The notes beneath the pieces are model-generated. The model saw only the letters and a list, made by a program, of their open reading frames with translations. It was not told the origin of the DNA and did no database searches. Shown here piece after piece: positions 6,908-16,719 of a DNA stretch of 64,000 nt; within the stretch, counting starts at the first letter, position 1, and each line of letters opens with the position of its first letter. Position numbers and translations under genes: made by a program. Source of the stretch: Agromyces sp. Leaf222 (GTDB lineage: Bacteria; Actinomycetota; Actinomycetes; Actinomycetales; Microbacteriaceae); assembly GCF_001421565.1 (NCBI RefSeq), contig NZ_LMKQ01000002.1, forward strand, positions 62,001 through 126,000, written 5' to 3'.

Positions 6908-9009
6908 GGCAGCACCGACGTGGCACCGGCCAGTCGCAGCTCGCGCGCGGCGACGGTGAGCGACCACTTGCTGTCGGCGAGGTCGTCGACGAGCAGTACG
7001 CCGCCGCTCGGCACGTCGATCCCCGAGGCGGAGAACCGCTGCCAGACTCCCGCCAGGCGGAACGCGCTGTTGCCGCCCGGCTGCCCGCTCGGTCCGCCGT
7101 TCGCGGGTTCGAGCGCGCCGAGGTAGGGCAGTCGGCCGATGCGGGCGATGCCCTCGGCGAGCGAGCGCACCAACTCGGGGTGCGAGCGCGAGGGCATCGA
7201 GACGACGGCGACGGGACGCTCTGCCCAGCCCCAGTCGGCGAGCACGCGCACGCACGCGTCGAGCATCTGCGGGGTCACGGGTGCGTCTGGTGCACCGGCA
7301 GCGAAGACCTCGCGGAGCGTGCCGCCCCAGCCGAGATCGGTCAGGCGGGCGAGCGCCCGGCCCTCGCCGGCCTGCTCGCCGGGGGCGATGCGCCCCTTGA
7401 CGGGCACGCCGAGCCGGTCGGCGCCCGTCGGCCACGCCTTGCGAGGCTCGACGGGCACGCCGACGCGATCGAGGGCTCCGGATGCCGCCTCGGCGGCGCC
7501 CTCGGCGAGGTCGCCCGGGTACCAGACGCCGGCGCAGTTGTCGCAGCGGCCGCACGGCGCGGCCGTCTCGTCGTCGAGGGAACGCTGCAGGAACTCCATG
7601 CGGCAGGCGTCGGTCTGCTCGTAGTCGATCATGTGCTGCTGCTCGGCCTCGCGCTCGGCCGCGATGCGCGAGTACCGCTCGGCGTCATACGTCCACGGCT
7701 GACCCGTGGCGACCCAACCGCCCGACACGCGGCGCACCGCGCCGTCGACGTCGAGCACCTTGAGCAGGAGTTCGAGCGGCGTGCGGCGGATGTCGACCCT
7801 GGCCTCGAGGGCGGGGGTCGAGAGCGGCACGTCGGAGAGCTCGCCGATGACCCGGTGCGCACGTTCTTCGTCGGGCATCGACGCGGTGGCGAAGTAGTGC
7901 CAGATCGCGCGGTCTTCGGTGCCGGGCATGAGCAGCACGTCGGCGCTCTCGCTCGCGCGGCCCGCGCGGCCGACCTGCTGGTAGTACGCGACGGGCGACG
8001 ACGGGGCGCCGAGGTGCAGCACGAACCCGAGGTCGGGCTTGTCGAAGCCCATGCCGAGCGCGCTCGTGGCGACGAGCGCCTTGACCTCGTTGCGCTTGAG
8101 CATGCCCTCGGACTCCTCGCGCTCGTCGGTGTCGGTCTGCCCGGTATAGGCGCGCACCTCGTGTCCGCGTTCGCGGAGCACCCTGGCGATGTCGGTCGCG
8201 GCCGAGACGGTGAGCGTGTAGATGATGCCGGAGCCCGGCAGGTCGTCGAGGTGGCTGAGCAGCCACGCGAGGCGGCTCGCCGAGTCGGGCAGCCGCAGCA
8301 CGCCGAGGCGCAGCGACGTGCGGGCGAGCGGCCCGCGGATCGTGAGCACGCCCTCGCCCGCGTCGCCGCCGGCCGCGGTCGACCCCAGTTGCTCGGCGAC
8401 ATCCGCCACGACGCGGCTGTTGGCGGTGGCCGTGGTCGCGAGCACCGGCACCGAGGCCGGCATCTGCGCGATGAGGTCGCGCAGGCGACGGTAGTCGGGT
8501 CGGAAGTCGTGCCCCCAGTCGCTGATGCAGTGCGCCTCGTCGACGACGAGCATGCCCATGCGTCGCACGAGCGCGGGCAGCTGCTGCTCGCGGAACGACG
8601 GGTTGTTGAGCCGCTCGGGGGAGACGAGCAGCACGTCGACCTCGTCGGCGTCGAGTTTCGCCAGCACGTCGGCCCACTCGTGCGCGTTCGTGGAGTTGAT
8701 GGCCACCGCACGCACTCCCGCGCGCTCGGCGGCCGCGATCTGGTCGCGCATGAGGGCGAGCAGCGGCGAGACGAGCACGGTGGGCCCGGCGCCCTCGCGG
8801 CGCAGCAGCAGCGTCGCGACGAAGTACACCGCCGACTTGCCCCACCCGGTGCGCTGCACGACGAGTGCCCGCCTGCGCCCCTCGACGAGCGCCCGGATCG
8901 CCTCGAACTGGCCGTCGTGGAACGTCGCATCGTCGCGCCCCACGAGTTCGCGCAGCGCGCCGAGCGCCGCCGCGTGCAGGTCTAAGAACACGGAGTCGGC
9001 AGGGGTCAT
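6883..9009 (-). CDS. recQ: RecQ-family ATP-dependent DNA helicase with phosphoribosyltransferase-like tail
   Basis: A 708-residue superfamily-2 helicase. The Walker A segment QRTGWGKSA is at residues 52-60, the DEAH box at 157-160 in VVDEAHCISDWGHDFR, then LATTATANSR and the second RecA domain with VGRAGRA. A RecQ-type zinc site follows (CRMEF...CGRCDNC). The last 40 residues contain LLVDDLADSKWS (672-683), resembling the PRPP-binding loop of type-I phosphoribosyltransferases. This tail replaces the usual HRDC domain. The enzyme unwinds DNA 3'-5' in repair. It lies 70 bases downstream of paaR on the same strand and may be read from the paa promoter. The tail assignment is my inference. Confidence 0.9.
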   Translation of the reverse strand: MTPADSVFLDLHAAALGALRELVGRDDATFHDGQFEAIRALVEGRRRALVVQRTGWGKSAVYFVATLLLRREGAGPTVLVSPLLALMRDQIAAAERAGVRAVAINSTNAHEWADVLAKLDADEVDVLLVSPERLNNPSFREQQLPALVRRMGMLVVDEAHCISDWGHDFRPDYRRLRDLIAQMPASVPVLATTATANSRVVADVAEQLGSTAAGGDAGEGVLTIRGPLARTSLRLGVLRLPDSASRLAWLLSHLDDLPGSGIIYTLTVSAATDIARVLRERGHEVRAYTGQTDTDEREESEGMLKRNEVKALVATSALGMGFDKPDLGFVLHLGAPSSPVAYYQQVGRAGRASESADVLLMPGTEDRAIWHYFATASMPDEERAHRVIGELSDVPLSTPALEARVDIRRTPLELLLKVLDVDGAVRRVSGGWVATGQPWTYDAERYSRIAAEREAEQQHMIDYEQTDACRMEFLQRSLDDETAAPCGRCDNCAGVWYPGDLAEGAAEAASGALDRVGVPVEPRKAWPTGADRLGVPVKGRIAPGEQAGEGRALARLTDLGWGGTLREVFAAGAPDAPVTPQMLDACVRVLADWGWAERPVAVVSMPSRSHPELVRSLAEGIARIGRLPYLGALEPANGGPSGQPGGNSAFRLAGVWQRFSASGIDVPSGGVLLVDDLADSKWSLTVAARELRLAGATSVLPFVLALRG

Positions 9010-9079
9010 GCGCCCACTCTGTCGGATGCCGCCGACAACCGCCTGTGCGGCGGCAAGCGCTGCGCGGCCGGGCGACCGA

Positions 9080-9709
9080 TCAGGCCAGCAGGTCGGCGAC
9101 GCGGTTCGACGTCGGCATGCGCAGGCCGTCGAGGGCGACCGCGACGACGTCGTCGGCCAGCCGGTCGGCGGTCTCGGTGCCGCCGGGGCGGTACCACTCG
9201 ACGATCGAGTTGATCATGCCGAACGTGAGGCGCGAGACGACGCTCGCGTCGAGGTCGCTGCGGAGGGACCCCTCGCCCTGCGCTTCGGAGACGAGGGCGG
9301 TGACCCGCTTGTCGAACGCGCGCCGGCGTTCGAGCGCCCGCCGCTCCACCTCCGTGTTGCCGCGTACGCGCAGCAGCAGGGTGACCGAGGGCAGGCGGTC
9401 GACGAGCACGTGCACGGCGCCGCGCAGCACGAGGTCGAGGCGATCGGCAGCGCGCCCGCCCGCGGCATCCGCGTCCTCGAGCACGCCCTCGAGCGCGGCC
9501 AGCGCGGAGTCGAGCGCCCGGTCGAGGATCTCGTCCTTCGAGGTGAAGTGGTGATAGATCGCCGACTTCGAGAGCCCGAGCCGTTCGGCGAGCACGCCCA
9601 TCGAGGTCGCGTCGTAGCCGAACTCGTTGAAGGCCGCGACGGCGACGTCGAGGATGCCCTGCTGGTCGTAGCCGGGGCGTCCACGGCGAAGTGAGGTGTT
9701 CTCTGACAT
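9080..9709 (-). CDS. paaR: TetR/AcrR-family repressor of the paa genes
   Basis: A 209-residue TetR regulator. The N-terminal helix-turn-helix is at residues about 12-60, with FNEFGYDATSMGVLAERLGLSKSAIYHHF condensed around AERLGLSKSAIYHHF. The C-terminal ligand domain ends in ADLLA. PaaR proteins repress phenylacetate genes and are released by phenylacetyl-CoA. It is the third gene of the paaI-paaK-paaR unit and has its own operator-like site 18 bases upstream, pointing to autoregulation. The role is inferred from context and the shared operators. Confidence 0.87.
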   Translation of the reverse strand: MSENTSLRRGRPGYDQQGILDVAVAAFNEFGYDATSMGVLAERLGLSKSAIYHHFTSKDEILDRALDSALAALEGVLEDADAAGGRAADRLDLVLRGAVHVLVDRLPSVTLLLRVRGNTEVERRALERRRAFDKRVTALVSEAQGEGSLRSDLDASVVSRLTFGMINSIVEWYRPGGTETADRLADDVVAVALDGLRMPTSNRVADLLA

Positions 9710-9726
9710 CGCCCCCAGTCTCCCAT

Positions 9727-9742
9727 CCGAACGGTCGGTCAG
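9727..9742. promoter_or_regulatory. Putative PaaR operator upstream of paaR
   Basis: CCGAACGGTCGGTCAG lies 18-33 bases ahead of the paaR start codon, in the 61-base gap after paaK. It shares GAACGGTCGGTCA with the site before paaJ. Its position would let PaaR control its own internal promoter. Confidence 0.65.
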
Positions 9743-9770
9743 CGCGCAGGCCGCTCGGCGAACCAGCGGC

Positions 9771-11135
<1,365 letters not shown>

Positions 11136-11160
11136 GTGGTGCTCCTGGTTCGCGGACAGG

Positions 11161-11577
11161 TCAGAAGGTTCGGTTGGTGGAGACGGAGCGGCCCCGGAAC
11201 TCGGCGACGGGCTCACCGTGCTCGTCGACGACCGTGACGTCGTAGATGCCCGTGCGGCCCGACCGGGTGCGACGCACCGCCGTGGCGGTCAGGGTCTGGC
11301 CGGCGGCGGTGGACTTCAGGAACGTGATGTCGGCTCCGGCGGCGACCGTGACGGTCTCGTCCTCGTTGCAGGCGATCGCGAACGCGGTGTCGGCGAGGGC
11401 GAACACGAAGCCGCCGTGGGTGATGGCGAACCCGTTCGTCATGTCCTCGCGCACGAGCATGGATACGACGGCGTGGCCGGGGTCGTCGCGTTCGACGACG
11501 AGGCCGAGGGATGCCGCAGCACGGTCGCGCTGCATCATCTCGCGGTTGATCGGGGCGGCGGTCGCGGCATCCGTCAT
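11161..11577 (-). CDS. paaI: Hydroxyphenylacetyl-CoA thioesterase
   Basis: A 138-residue hotdog-fold thioesterase. The PaaI signature is [22 protein letters not shown], with HGG and the catalytic Asp of the LADTAFA helix. It hydrolyses ring-hydroxylated phenylacetyl-CoA to free trapped CoA and prevent build-up of dead-end products. A clear GAGGAG site precedes the ATG. It is the first gene of the leftward unit and is divergent from paaA across a 141-base region holding the strongest operator. Confidence 0.92.
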   Translation of the reverse strand: MTDAATAAPINREMMQRDRAAASLGLVVERDDPGHAVVSMLVREDMTNGFAITHGGFVFALADTAFAIACNEDETVTVAAGADITFLKSTAAGQTLTATAVRRTRSGRTGIYDVTVVDEHGEPVAEFRGRSVSTNRTF

Positions 11578-11607
11578 GTGAAGCTCCTCGTCGAGTTCCG
11601 GGCGCCA

Positions 11608-11636
11608 TTGCTGCGGCGCATCTCCGACTATATACT
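11608..11636 (+). promoter_or_regulatory. Candidate promoter for paaABCDE
   Basis: TTGCTG at 11608-11613 and TATACT at 11631-11636 are separated by 17 bases, a good match to a housekeeping promoter. The -10 hexamer overlaps the left arm of the operator at 11633-11656, so a bound repressor would block it. Confidence 0.6.
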
Positions 11637-11656
11637 AACTGAACGATCGGTTAGTA
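11633..11656. promoter_or_regulatory. PaaR-type palindromic operator between paaI and paaA
   Basis: The outer arms TACTAAC (11633-11639) and GTTAGTA (11650-11656) are exact inverted repeats around a ten-base core TGAACGATCG. The core carries the GAACGRTCGGT sequence shared with the sites at 1314 and 9727. Its place between two divergent paa units suits a single operator that controls both. Confidence 0.75.
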
Positions 11657-11718
11657 TTATGTTCGGAGACGAACGGATGCCGCCGGCACCCGCAACCGCG
11701 AACACACAGGAGTCGACG

Positions 11719-12708
11719 ATGACCTCACCCGCTGACCTCAGCGTGGTCGAACCCGAGCGCTCGCCCGAGCAGGCGCAGTTCGACGACCTCATCGCCGCGG
11801 ACTCGCGCATCGAGCCCCGCGACTGGATGCCCGACGCGTACCGCAAGACGCTCATCCGCCAGATCAGCCAGCACGCGCACTCCGAGATCATCGGCATGCA
11901 GCCCGAGTCCAACTGGATCACGCGCGCGCCGAGCCTGAAGCGCAAGGCGATCCTCATGGCCAAGGTGCAGGACGAAGCCGGTCACGGGCTCTACCTCTAC
12001 TCCGCCGCGCAGACGCTCGGCATCACGCGCGACGAGATGATGAACCAGCTCATCGAGGGCCGCGCGCGCTACTCGTCGATCTTCAACTACCCCACCCCGA
12101 CGTGGGCCGACATGGGCGCGATCGGATGGCTCGTCGACGGCGCCGCGATCTGCAACCAGGTTCCGCTGTGCCGCGCGTCGTACGGCCCCTACGGTCGGGC
12201 GATGGTGCGCATCTGCAAGGAGGAGTCGTTCCACCAGCGCCAGGGCTTCGAGATCCTGCTCGAGCTCATGCAGGGCACCGACGCCCAGAAGCAGATGGCG
12301 CAGGACGCCGTGGACCGCTGGTACTGGCCCGCGCTGCAGATGTTCGGCCCGCCCGACGACCAGTCGCCGAACTCGGCGCAGTCGATGGCGTGGAACATCA
12401 AGCGCTTCTCGAACGACGACCTGCGCCAGCGCTTCGTCGGCATGCTCGTGCCGCAGGCCGAGGTCATGGGCGTCACGCTGCCCGACCCGAACCTGCGCTT
12501 CAACGAGGAGACCGGCGAGTACGACATGAGCGAGATCGACTGGACCGAGTTCGAGGAGGTGCTCGCCGGCCGCGGACCGGCCAACGCCGAGCGCATCCGC
12601 CGACGCCGCGAGGCCCACGACGAGGGCGCCTGGGTGCGCGAGGCCGCTGCCGAGTACGCCCGCAAGCAGTCCGAGCGGCAGCTCGCGGCATCCGGGGCGG
12701 TGGCGTGA
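11719..12708 (+). CDS. paaA: Phenylacetyl-CoA 1,2-epoxidase subunit A (catalytic)
   Basis: A 329-residue ferritin-fold diiron monooxygenase subunit. It shows [17 protein letters not shown], the ExxH pairs EAGH (in [11 protein letters not shown]) and ESFH (in [11 protein letters not shown]) that ligand the diiron centre, and [17 protein letters not shown]. With PaaC it forms the core that epoxidises the ring of phenylacetyl-CoA using O2. A good CACAGGAGTCG site precedes the ATG. It starts the coupled paaABCDE unit: its stop overlaps the paaB start as TGATG. Confidence 0.96.
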   Translation: MTSPADLSVVEPERSPEQAQFDDLIAADSRIEPRDWMPDAYRKTLIRQISQHAHSEIIGMQPESNWITRAPSLKRKAILMAKVQDEAGHGLYLYSAAQTLGITRDEMMNQLIEGRARYSSIFNYPTPTWADMGAIGWLVDGAAICNQVPLCRASYGPYGRAMVRICKEESFHQRQGFEILLELMQGTDAQKQMAQDAVDRWYWPALQMFGPPDDQSPNSAQSMAWNIKRFSNDDLRQRFVGMLVPQAEVMGVTLPDPNLRFNEETGEYDMSEIDWTEFEEVLAGRGPANAERIRRRREAHDEGAWVREAAAEYARKQSERQLAASGAVA

Positions 12709-13013
12709 TGAGCACCCCCGGCGAGATGGGAACCGAGCCCTGGCCCCTGTGGGAGGTCTTCGTGCGCGCCAACCGCGGCCTGAGCCACGTGCACGTCGGC
12801 TCGCTGCACGCGCCCGACTCCGACATGGCCGTGCGCAACGCGCGCGACCTCTACACGCGCCGCAACGAGGGCGTGTCGATCTGGGTGGTGCCCGCCGATG
12901 CGATCACCACGAGCGACCCCGACGCGAAGGGCGCCTTCTTCGAGAGCCCCGCCGGCAAGAACTACCGGCACGCCGTCTACTACACGAAGAGCGAAGGGGT
13001 GAAGCACCTGTGA
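12708..13013 (+). CDS. paaB: Phenylacetyl-CoA 1,2-epoxidase subunit B
   Basis: A 101-residue protein with the PaaB signature WPLWEVFVRANRGLSHVHVGS, then ALHAPDSDMAVRNARDLYTRR and EGVSIWVVPA. PaaB bridges PaaAC dimers and helps couple the reductase. Both ends overlap neighbouring genes, giving tight stoichiometric coupling. Confidence 0.95.
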   Translation: MSTPGEMGTEPWPLWEVFVRANRGLSHVHVGSLHAPDSDMAVRNARDLYTRRNEGVSIWVVPADAITTSDPDAKGAFFESPAGKNYRHAVYYTKSEGVKHL

Positions 13014-13906
13014 GCACGCCCTCCCTGCACGATGCCGGGCACGACACGGGCCACGATGCCGGCCACGACGCCCACGGCTCCGTCACCGTCGACGAGCTCG
13101 CGCTCGCCGAGGAGCTCGCCGGCGCCGGCATCCTCGGCGCCGGTCGCGTGGCATCGGCGGATGCCGCGGAGTACGCCATGCGCCTCGGCGACGACGCCCT
13201 TGTGCTCGCCCAGCAGCTCGGCATGTGGATCACGCGCGCCCCCGAACTCGAGGAGGATGTCGCCCTCGGCAACATCGGCCTCGACCTCATCGGCCACGCC
13301 CGCTCGCTGCTGCACTACGCGGGCACGGCGACCGGCCGCAGCGAGGACGATCTCGCGTACTGGCGCGGCGAGCCCGAGTTCCGCAACGCGTGGCTCTTCG
13401 AGCAGCCGAACGGCGACTTCGCGCACACGATCGCGCGCCAGCTCGTCGCGTCGCTGTACCTCTACGAGCTCTACGGCGCGCTCGAGGGCTCGACCGACGA
13501 GACGATCGCGGCCATCGCGGCGAAGTCGGTCAAGGAGGTCGACTACCACCGCGACCACGCCGTGCAATGGGTGCTGCGCCTCGCGGGCGGCACCGACGAG
13601 TCGCGCCGCCGCATGATCATGGCCGTGACCGATACCTGGCCGTACGTCGACGAGCTCTTCGCCGACGACGCGCTCGTCGAGCGGCTCGCCGCCGACGGCG
13701 TCGCCGTGCTGCCGTCGACCCTGCGCCCCGCGTTCGAGGCGGCCGTCGACGCCGTGTTCGCCGAGGCGGAGCTCGAACGCCCGACCGGCCGCACGGCGTT
13801 CATCGCCTCCGGCGGCGGACGCGAGGGCCGGCACACCGAGCACCTCGGGCCGCTCCTGGCCGAGATGCAGGTGCTCGCACGCCGGCACCCGGGTGCATCG
13901 TGGTGA
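13010..13906 (+). CDS. paaC: Phenylacetyl-CoA 1,2-epoxidase subunit C (structural)
   Basis: A 298-residue ferritin-fold partner of PaaA. It has the PaaC patterns LGNIGLDLIGHARSLLHYAG, EPEFRNAWLFEQPNGDFAHT and KEVDYHRDHAVQWVLRL; the metal site is degenerate in this subunit family. The GTG start overlaps paaB. The first 20 residues are an unusual His-Asp run (GHDTGHDAGHDAHG) before the fold begins at about residue 24 (TVDELALAEEL), which could bind a metal or be a neutral extension. Confidence 0.94.
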   Translation: MSTPSLHDAGHDTGHDAGHDAHGSVTVDELALAEELAGAGILGAGRVASADAAEYAMRLGDDALVLAQQLGMWITRAPELEEDVALGNIGLDLIGHARSLLHYAGTATGRSEDDLAYWRGEPEFRNAWLFEQPNGDFAHTIARQLVASLYLYELYGALEGSTDETIAAIAAKSVKEVDYHRDHAVQWVLRLAGGTDESRRRMIMAVTDTWPYVDELFADDALVERLAADGVAVLPSTLRPAFEAAVDAVFAEAELERPTGRTAFIASGGGREGRHTEHLGPLLAEMQVLARRHPGASW

Positions 13907-14490
13907 CCGCGCTCGCCCGGCCCGCGGCATCCGCTGGTCTCGATACGGGCGCTGTGCGCCCTACTCGACCGGCGGAGACCGTCGCCGTGCGCCCGACGCG
14001 CCCGGCCGACGCACGCGTATGGGACGTCGCGGCGACCGTGACCGACCCCGAGATCCCGGTGCTGACGATCGAGGACCTCGGGGTGCTGCGCTCGGCGGTC
14101 GTCGACGACGACGGCGTCGTGCGCGTGCAGCTCACGCCCACGTACAGCGGATGCCCCGCCCTCGACGCCATGCGCGACGACGTCGTGCTGGCGCTCACCC
14201 ACGCCGGCTACGACGACGTGCACGTCGACCTCGTGCTCGCGCCCGCCTGGACCACCGACTGGATGAGCGAGACGGGCAAGGCGAAGCTGCGCCGCTACGG
14301 CATCCAAGCGCCCACCGGCCGGGCCGCCGCGCGCGACGCCGGACCGGTGCGCGTGCAGCTCGCGGTCAAGTGCCCGCGCTGCGACTCCCTGAACACCCGC
14401 GAACTCGCCCGCTTCGGCTCGACCTCGTGCAAGGCGCTCTACGAGTGCCGCGACTGCCTCGAGCCCTTCGACTACTTCAAGGTGCTCTGA
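13903..14490 (+). CDS. paaD: Phenylacetate epoxidase Fe-S maturation protein PaaD
   Basis: A 195-residue protein of the MIP18/SufT-related family. The core runs from residue about 39 (VWDVAATVTDPEIPVLTIED) through LTPTYSGCPALDAMR to a C-terminal zinc-ribbon-like part with CPRCDS, CKALYECRDC and the ending FDYFKVL. PaaD is needed for activity of the epoxidase system, probably through cluster assembly on PaaE. The GTG start overlaps paaC as GTGA. Residues about 11-25 are encoded by a dispersed palindromic repeat (13933-13976), giving an N-terminal extension in which VRPTRPA occurs twice. Confidence 0.93.
   Translation: MTALARPAASAGLDTGAVRPTRPAETVAVRPTRPADARVWDVAATVTDPEIPVLTIEDLGVLRSAVVDDDGVVRVQLTPTYSGCPALDAMRDDVVLALTHAGYDDVHVDLVLAPAWTTDWMSETGKAKLRRYGIQAPTGRAAARDAGPVRVQLAVKCPRCDSLNTRELARFGSTSCKALYECRDCLEPFDYFKVL
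13933..13976 (+). repeat. Dispersed small palindromic repeat inside the paaD coding region
   Basis: The sequence begins GCTGGTCTCGATACGGGCG, has a short GC-rich centre and ends CTACTCGACCGGCGGA. The same ends occur at 36274-36314 and, inverted, at 36222-36257. Here it stays in frame and is translated as AGLDTGAVRPTRPAE. Such elements are normally intergenic. Confidence 0.8.
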
Positions 14491-15689
14491 TGGCCGCGCG
14501 CAACCTCGGGTCGACGACGACCCGACCGACGGATGCCGCGGCCGAGGCGTTCCTCGCCTCCACCGTGGGCGGCGGCCACCTGCCGACCCGCCGCCGTGCG
14601 AGGTTCCACCGGCTCGAGGTCGCCGAGGTGCGTCCACTCACGGCCGACGCCGTCGAGGTCACGTTCGCGGTGCCGCCCGAGCTCGCCGACGAGTACGCCT
14701 ACCTGCCGGGGCAGTACGTGGCCCTCCGCACCGACCTCGAGGGCCACGAGCGCCGCCGCAGCTACTCCATCTGCCGCCCGCCCGAGCGGTCCGCCGACGG
14801 GAGCGCCACGATCTCGGTCGGCATCAAGCGCGACCTCGGCGGCATCTTCTCGACGTGGGCGAACGCCGAGCTGAAGGCCGGTGACGCCCTCGACGTGATG
14901 AGTCCCCAGGGCACCTTCACGTCGACCCTCGACGCACTCGACGGCAAGCACGTCGTCGCGATCGCCGCAGGATCGGGCATCACGCCGCTGATGGCGCTCG
15001 CGCACACGGTGCTGGCCCGCTCCGCGACATCCGAGTTCGAGCTCATCTACACGAACCGGTCGACGCTCGACGTGATGTTCCTCGAGGAGCTCGCCGAACT
15101 GAAGGACCGCTACCCCTCGAGGATCGCGCTGCACCACGTGCTCTCGCGGGAGCAGCGCACCGCGCCGCTGCTCTCGGGCCGCATCGACGCCGAGAAGCTC
15201 GGCACGATGCTCGACGTGCTCATCCGCCCCGAGACGGTCGACGAGTGGTTCCTCTGCGGGCCGTTCGAGCTCGTGCAGCTCGCCCGCGACACCCTCGCCG
15301 AGCGCGGCGTGCCCACCGAGCATGTGCGGTACGAACTGTTCACGACCGACGCCGACCGCGTCGAGCCGCAGCGCGGCCGGCCCGTCGAGGTGCTGCAGGG
15401 CGAGCGCACGTTCGCGATCGAGTTCACGCTCGACGGGCAGTCCTCGACCGTCGAGAGCCCGGTCTCGGCGCACGAGTCGATCCTGAACGCGGCGCTCCGG
15501 GTTCGGCCCGACGTGCCGTTCGCCTGCGCCGGCGGCGTGTGCGGCACCTGCCGCGCCCGGCTCGTCGACGGCGACGTGACGATGACCGAGAACTACGCGC
15601 TCGAGCCCGACGAGCTCGAACGAGGGTACGTGCTCACGTGCCAGTCGCATCCGACCTCCGACCGCGTCACGGTCGACTACGACGTGTGA
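14490..15689 (+). CDS. paaE: Phenylacetyl-CoA epoxidase reductase subunit
   Basis: A 399-residue ferredoxin-NADP+ reductase-type protein. Residues about 40-150 bind FAD (LPGQYVALRT, RRSYSICRPP). Residues about 155-280 bind NADPH (IAAGSGITPLMALA, WFLCGPFELV). The C-terminal 90 residues are a plant-type [2Fe-2S] domain with CAGGVCGTCRARL and a fourth Cys in YVLTCQSHP. It passes electrons from NADPH to the PaaA diiron site. The ATG overlaps the paaD stop. Confidence 0.95.
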   Translation: MAARNLGSTTTRPTDAAAEAFLASTVGGGHLPTRRRARFHRLEVAEVRPLTADAVEVTFAVPPELADEYAYLPGQYVALRTDLEGHERRRSYSICRPPERSADGSATISVGIKRDLGGIFSTWANAELKAGDALDVMSPQGTFTSTLDALDGKHVVAIAAGSGITPLMALAHTVLARSATSEFELIYTNRSTLDVMFLEELAELKDRYPSRIALHHVLSREQRTAPLLSGRIDAEKLGTMLDVLIRPETVDEWFLCGPFELVQLARDTLAERGVPTEHVRYELFTTDADRVEPQRGRPVEVLQGERTFAIEFTLDGQSSTVESPVSAHESILNAALRVRPDVPFACAGGVCGTCRARLVDGDVTMTENYALEPDELERGYVLTCQSHPTSDRVTVDYDV

Positions 15690-15768
15690 GCACCGGAATC
15701 GACCGACCCATCCGATCGGCCGTGAGCCGACCATCGAACGGACCATCTTCTACAGGAACGGAACGAGC

Positions 15769-16554
15769 ATGATCGAGATCACCGTGGCCGACGGCGTCGC
15801 CGAGATCGTGCTGAACGCCCCCGAGAAGCTCAACGCACTCGACGAGCGGGGGCTCGACGAGCTCACCGCCGCCTACGCCGAGGCCGAGCGCCTCGCCGAG
15901 GCCGGCGACGTGCGCGCCCTCGTGCTGCGCGGCGAGGGCCGGGCGTTCTGCGCCGGCCGCGACATCTCGGGCGTCGACCCGCGCGACGACGACGTGCTCG
16001 GCTACCTCGGCGGCCGAGTGCAGCCGCTGCTCGAGCGCATGGCCGCGTTCCCGGCGCCCACCTTCGCGATCGCGCACGGCGCGTGCCTCGGCGTCGGGCT
16101 CGGACTGCTCGTGGCGAGCGACATCGTCTACGTCGCCGACACCGCGAAGATCGGCTCGCCGTTCGCGAACCTCGGCGCGACCCTCGACTCCGGCGGGCAC
16201 GCGCTCTTCGTCGAGCGGCTCGGCGCGCACCGCACCATGGACCTCATCGTCACCGGCCGCCTCATGACGGGCGCCGAGGCGGTCGCGGCCGGGCTGTTCT
16301 CGCAGGCGTTCCCCGCCGACGAGGTGACGGATGCCACCCGCTCCGCGGCCCGCGCCGCGGCCTCCGGGGCCACGCAGGCGTTCATCGCCTCGAAGGCGCT
16401 CGTCGCGTCGCTCCGCGACGACCGGCTCGGACTCTGGGCGTCGATGGCCGACGAGAACCGCGCCCAGGCGGCGCTCTGCGACACCGACGACTACCGCGAG
16501 GGCTTCGCCGCGTTCCAGCAGAAGCGTCGGCCGGTCTTCACCGGTCGCGTCTGA
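15769..16554 (+). CDS. paaG: 1,2-epoxyphenylacetyl-CoA isomerase (oxepin-forming)
   Basis: A 261-residue crotonase-fold protein with AFCAGRDISGVD and HGACLGVGLGLLVASD as oxyanion segments. Where hydratases carry a catalytic Glu, this protein has FANLGATLDSGGHALF, an Asp followed by SGG, which matches the Asp used by PaaG isomerases. It would convert the ring epoxide to oxepin-CoA. It lies 79 bases after paaE with its own ACAGGAACGG site, and completes the pathway otherwise lacking this step. A general enoyl-CoA hydratase is the alternative. Confidence 0.82.
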   Translation: MIEITVADGVAEIVLNAPEKLNALDERGLDELTAAYAEAERLAEAGDVRALVLRGEGRAFCAGRDISGVDPRDDDVLGYLGGRVQPLLERMAAFPAPTFAIAHGACLGVGLGLLVASDIVYVADTAKIGSPFANLGATLDSGGHALFVERLGAHRTMDLIVTGRLMTGAEAVAAGLFSQAFPADEVTDATRSAARAAASGATQAFIASKALVASLRDDRLGLWASMADENRAQAALCDTDDYREGFAAFQQKRRPVFTGRV

Positions 16555-16719
16555 CCTGGCCTGCGTCGGCCGCTCGGCGGCCCGCGGCATCCGCGACTTG
16601 TGCCCGAAGGGTTGCCGGTCGGGCCGGGTGCGCGTAGATTACGCGCGCATTCCCTGCGATGAGTACTCGGCTCCGTACGGCGCGACCCGACACCGTGCGG
16701 TTCAGCGGAAGGACGTCTC

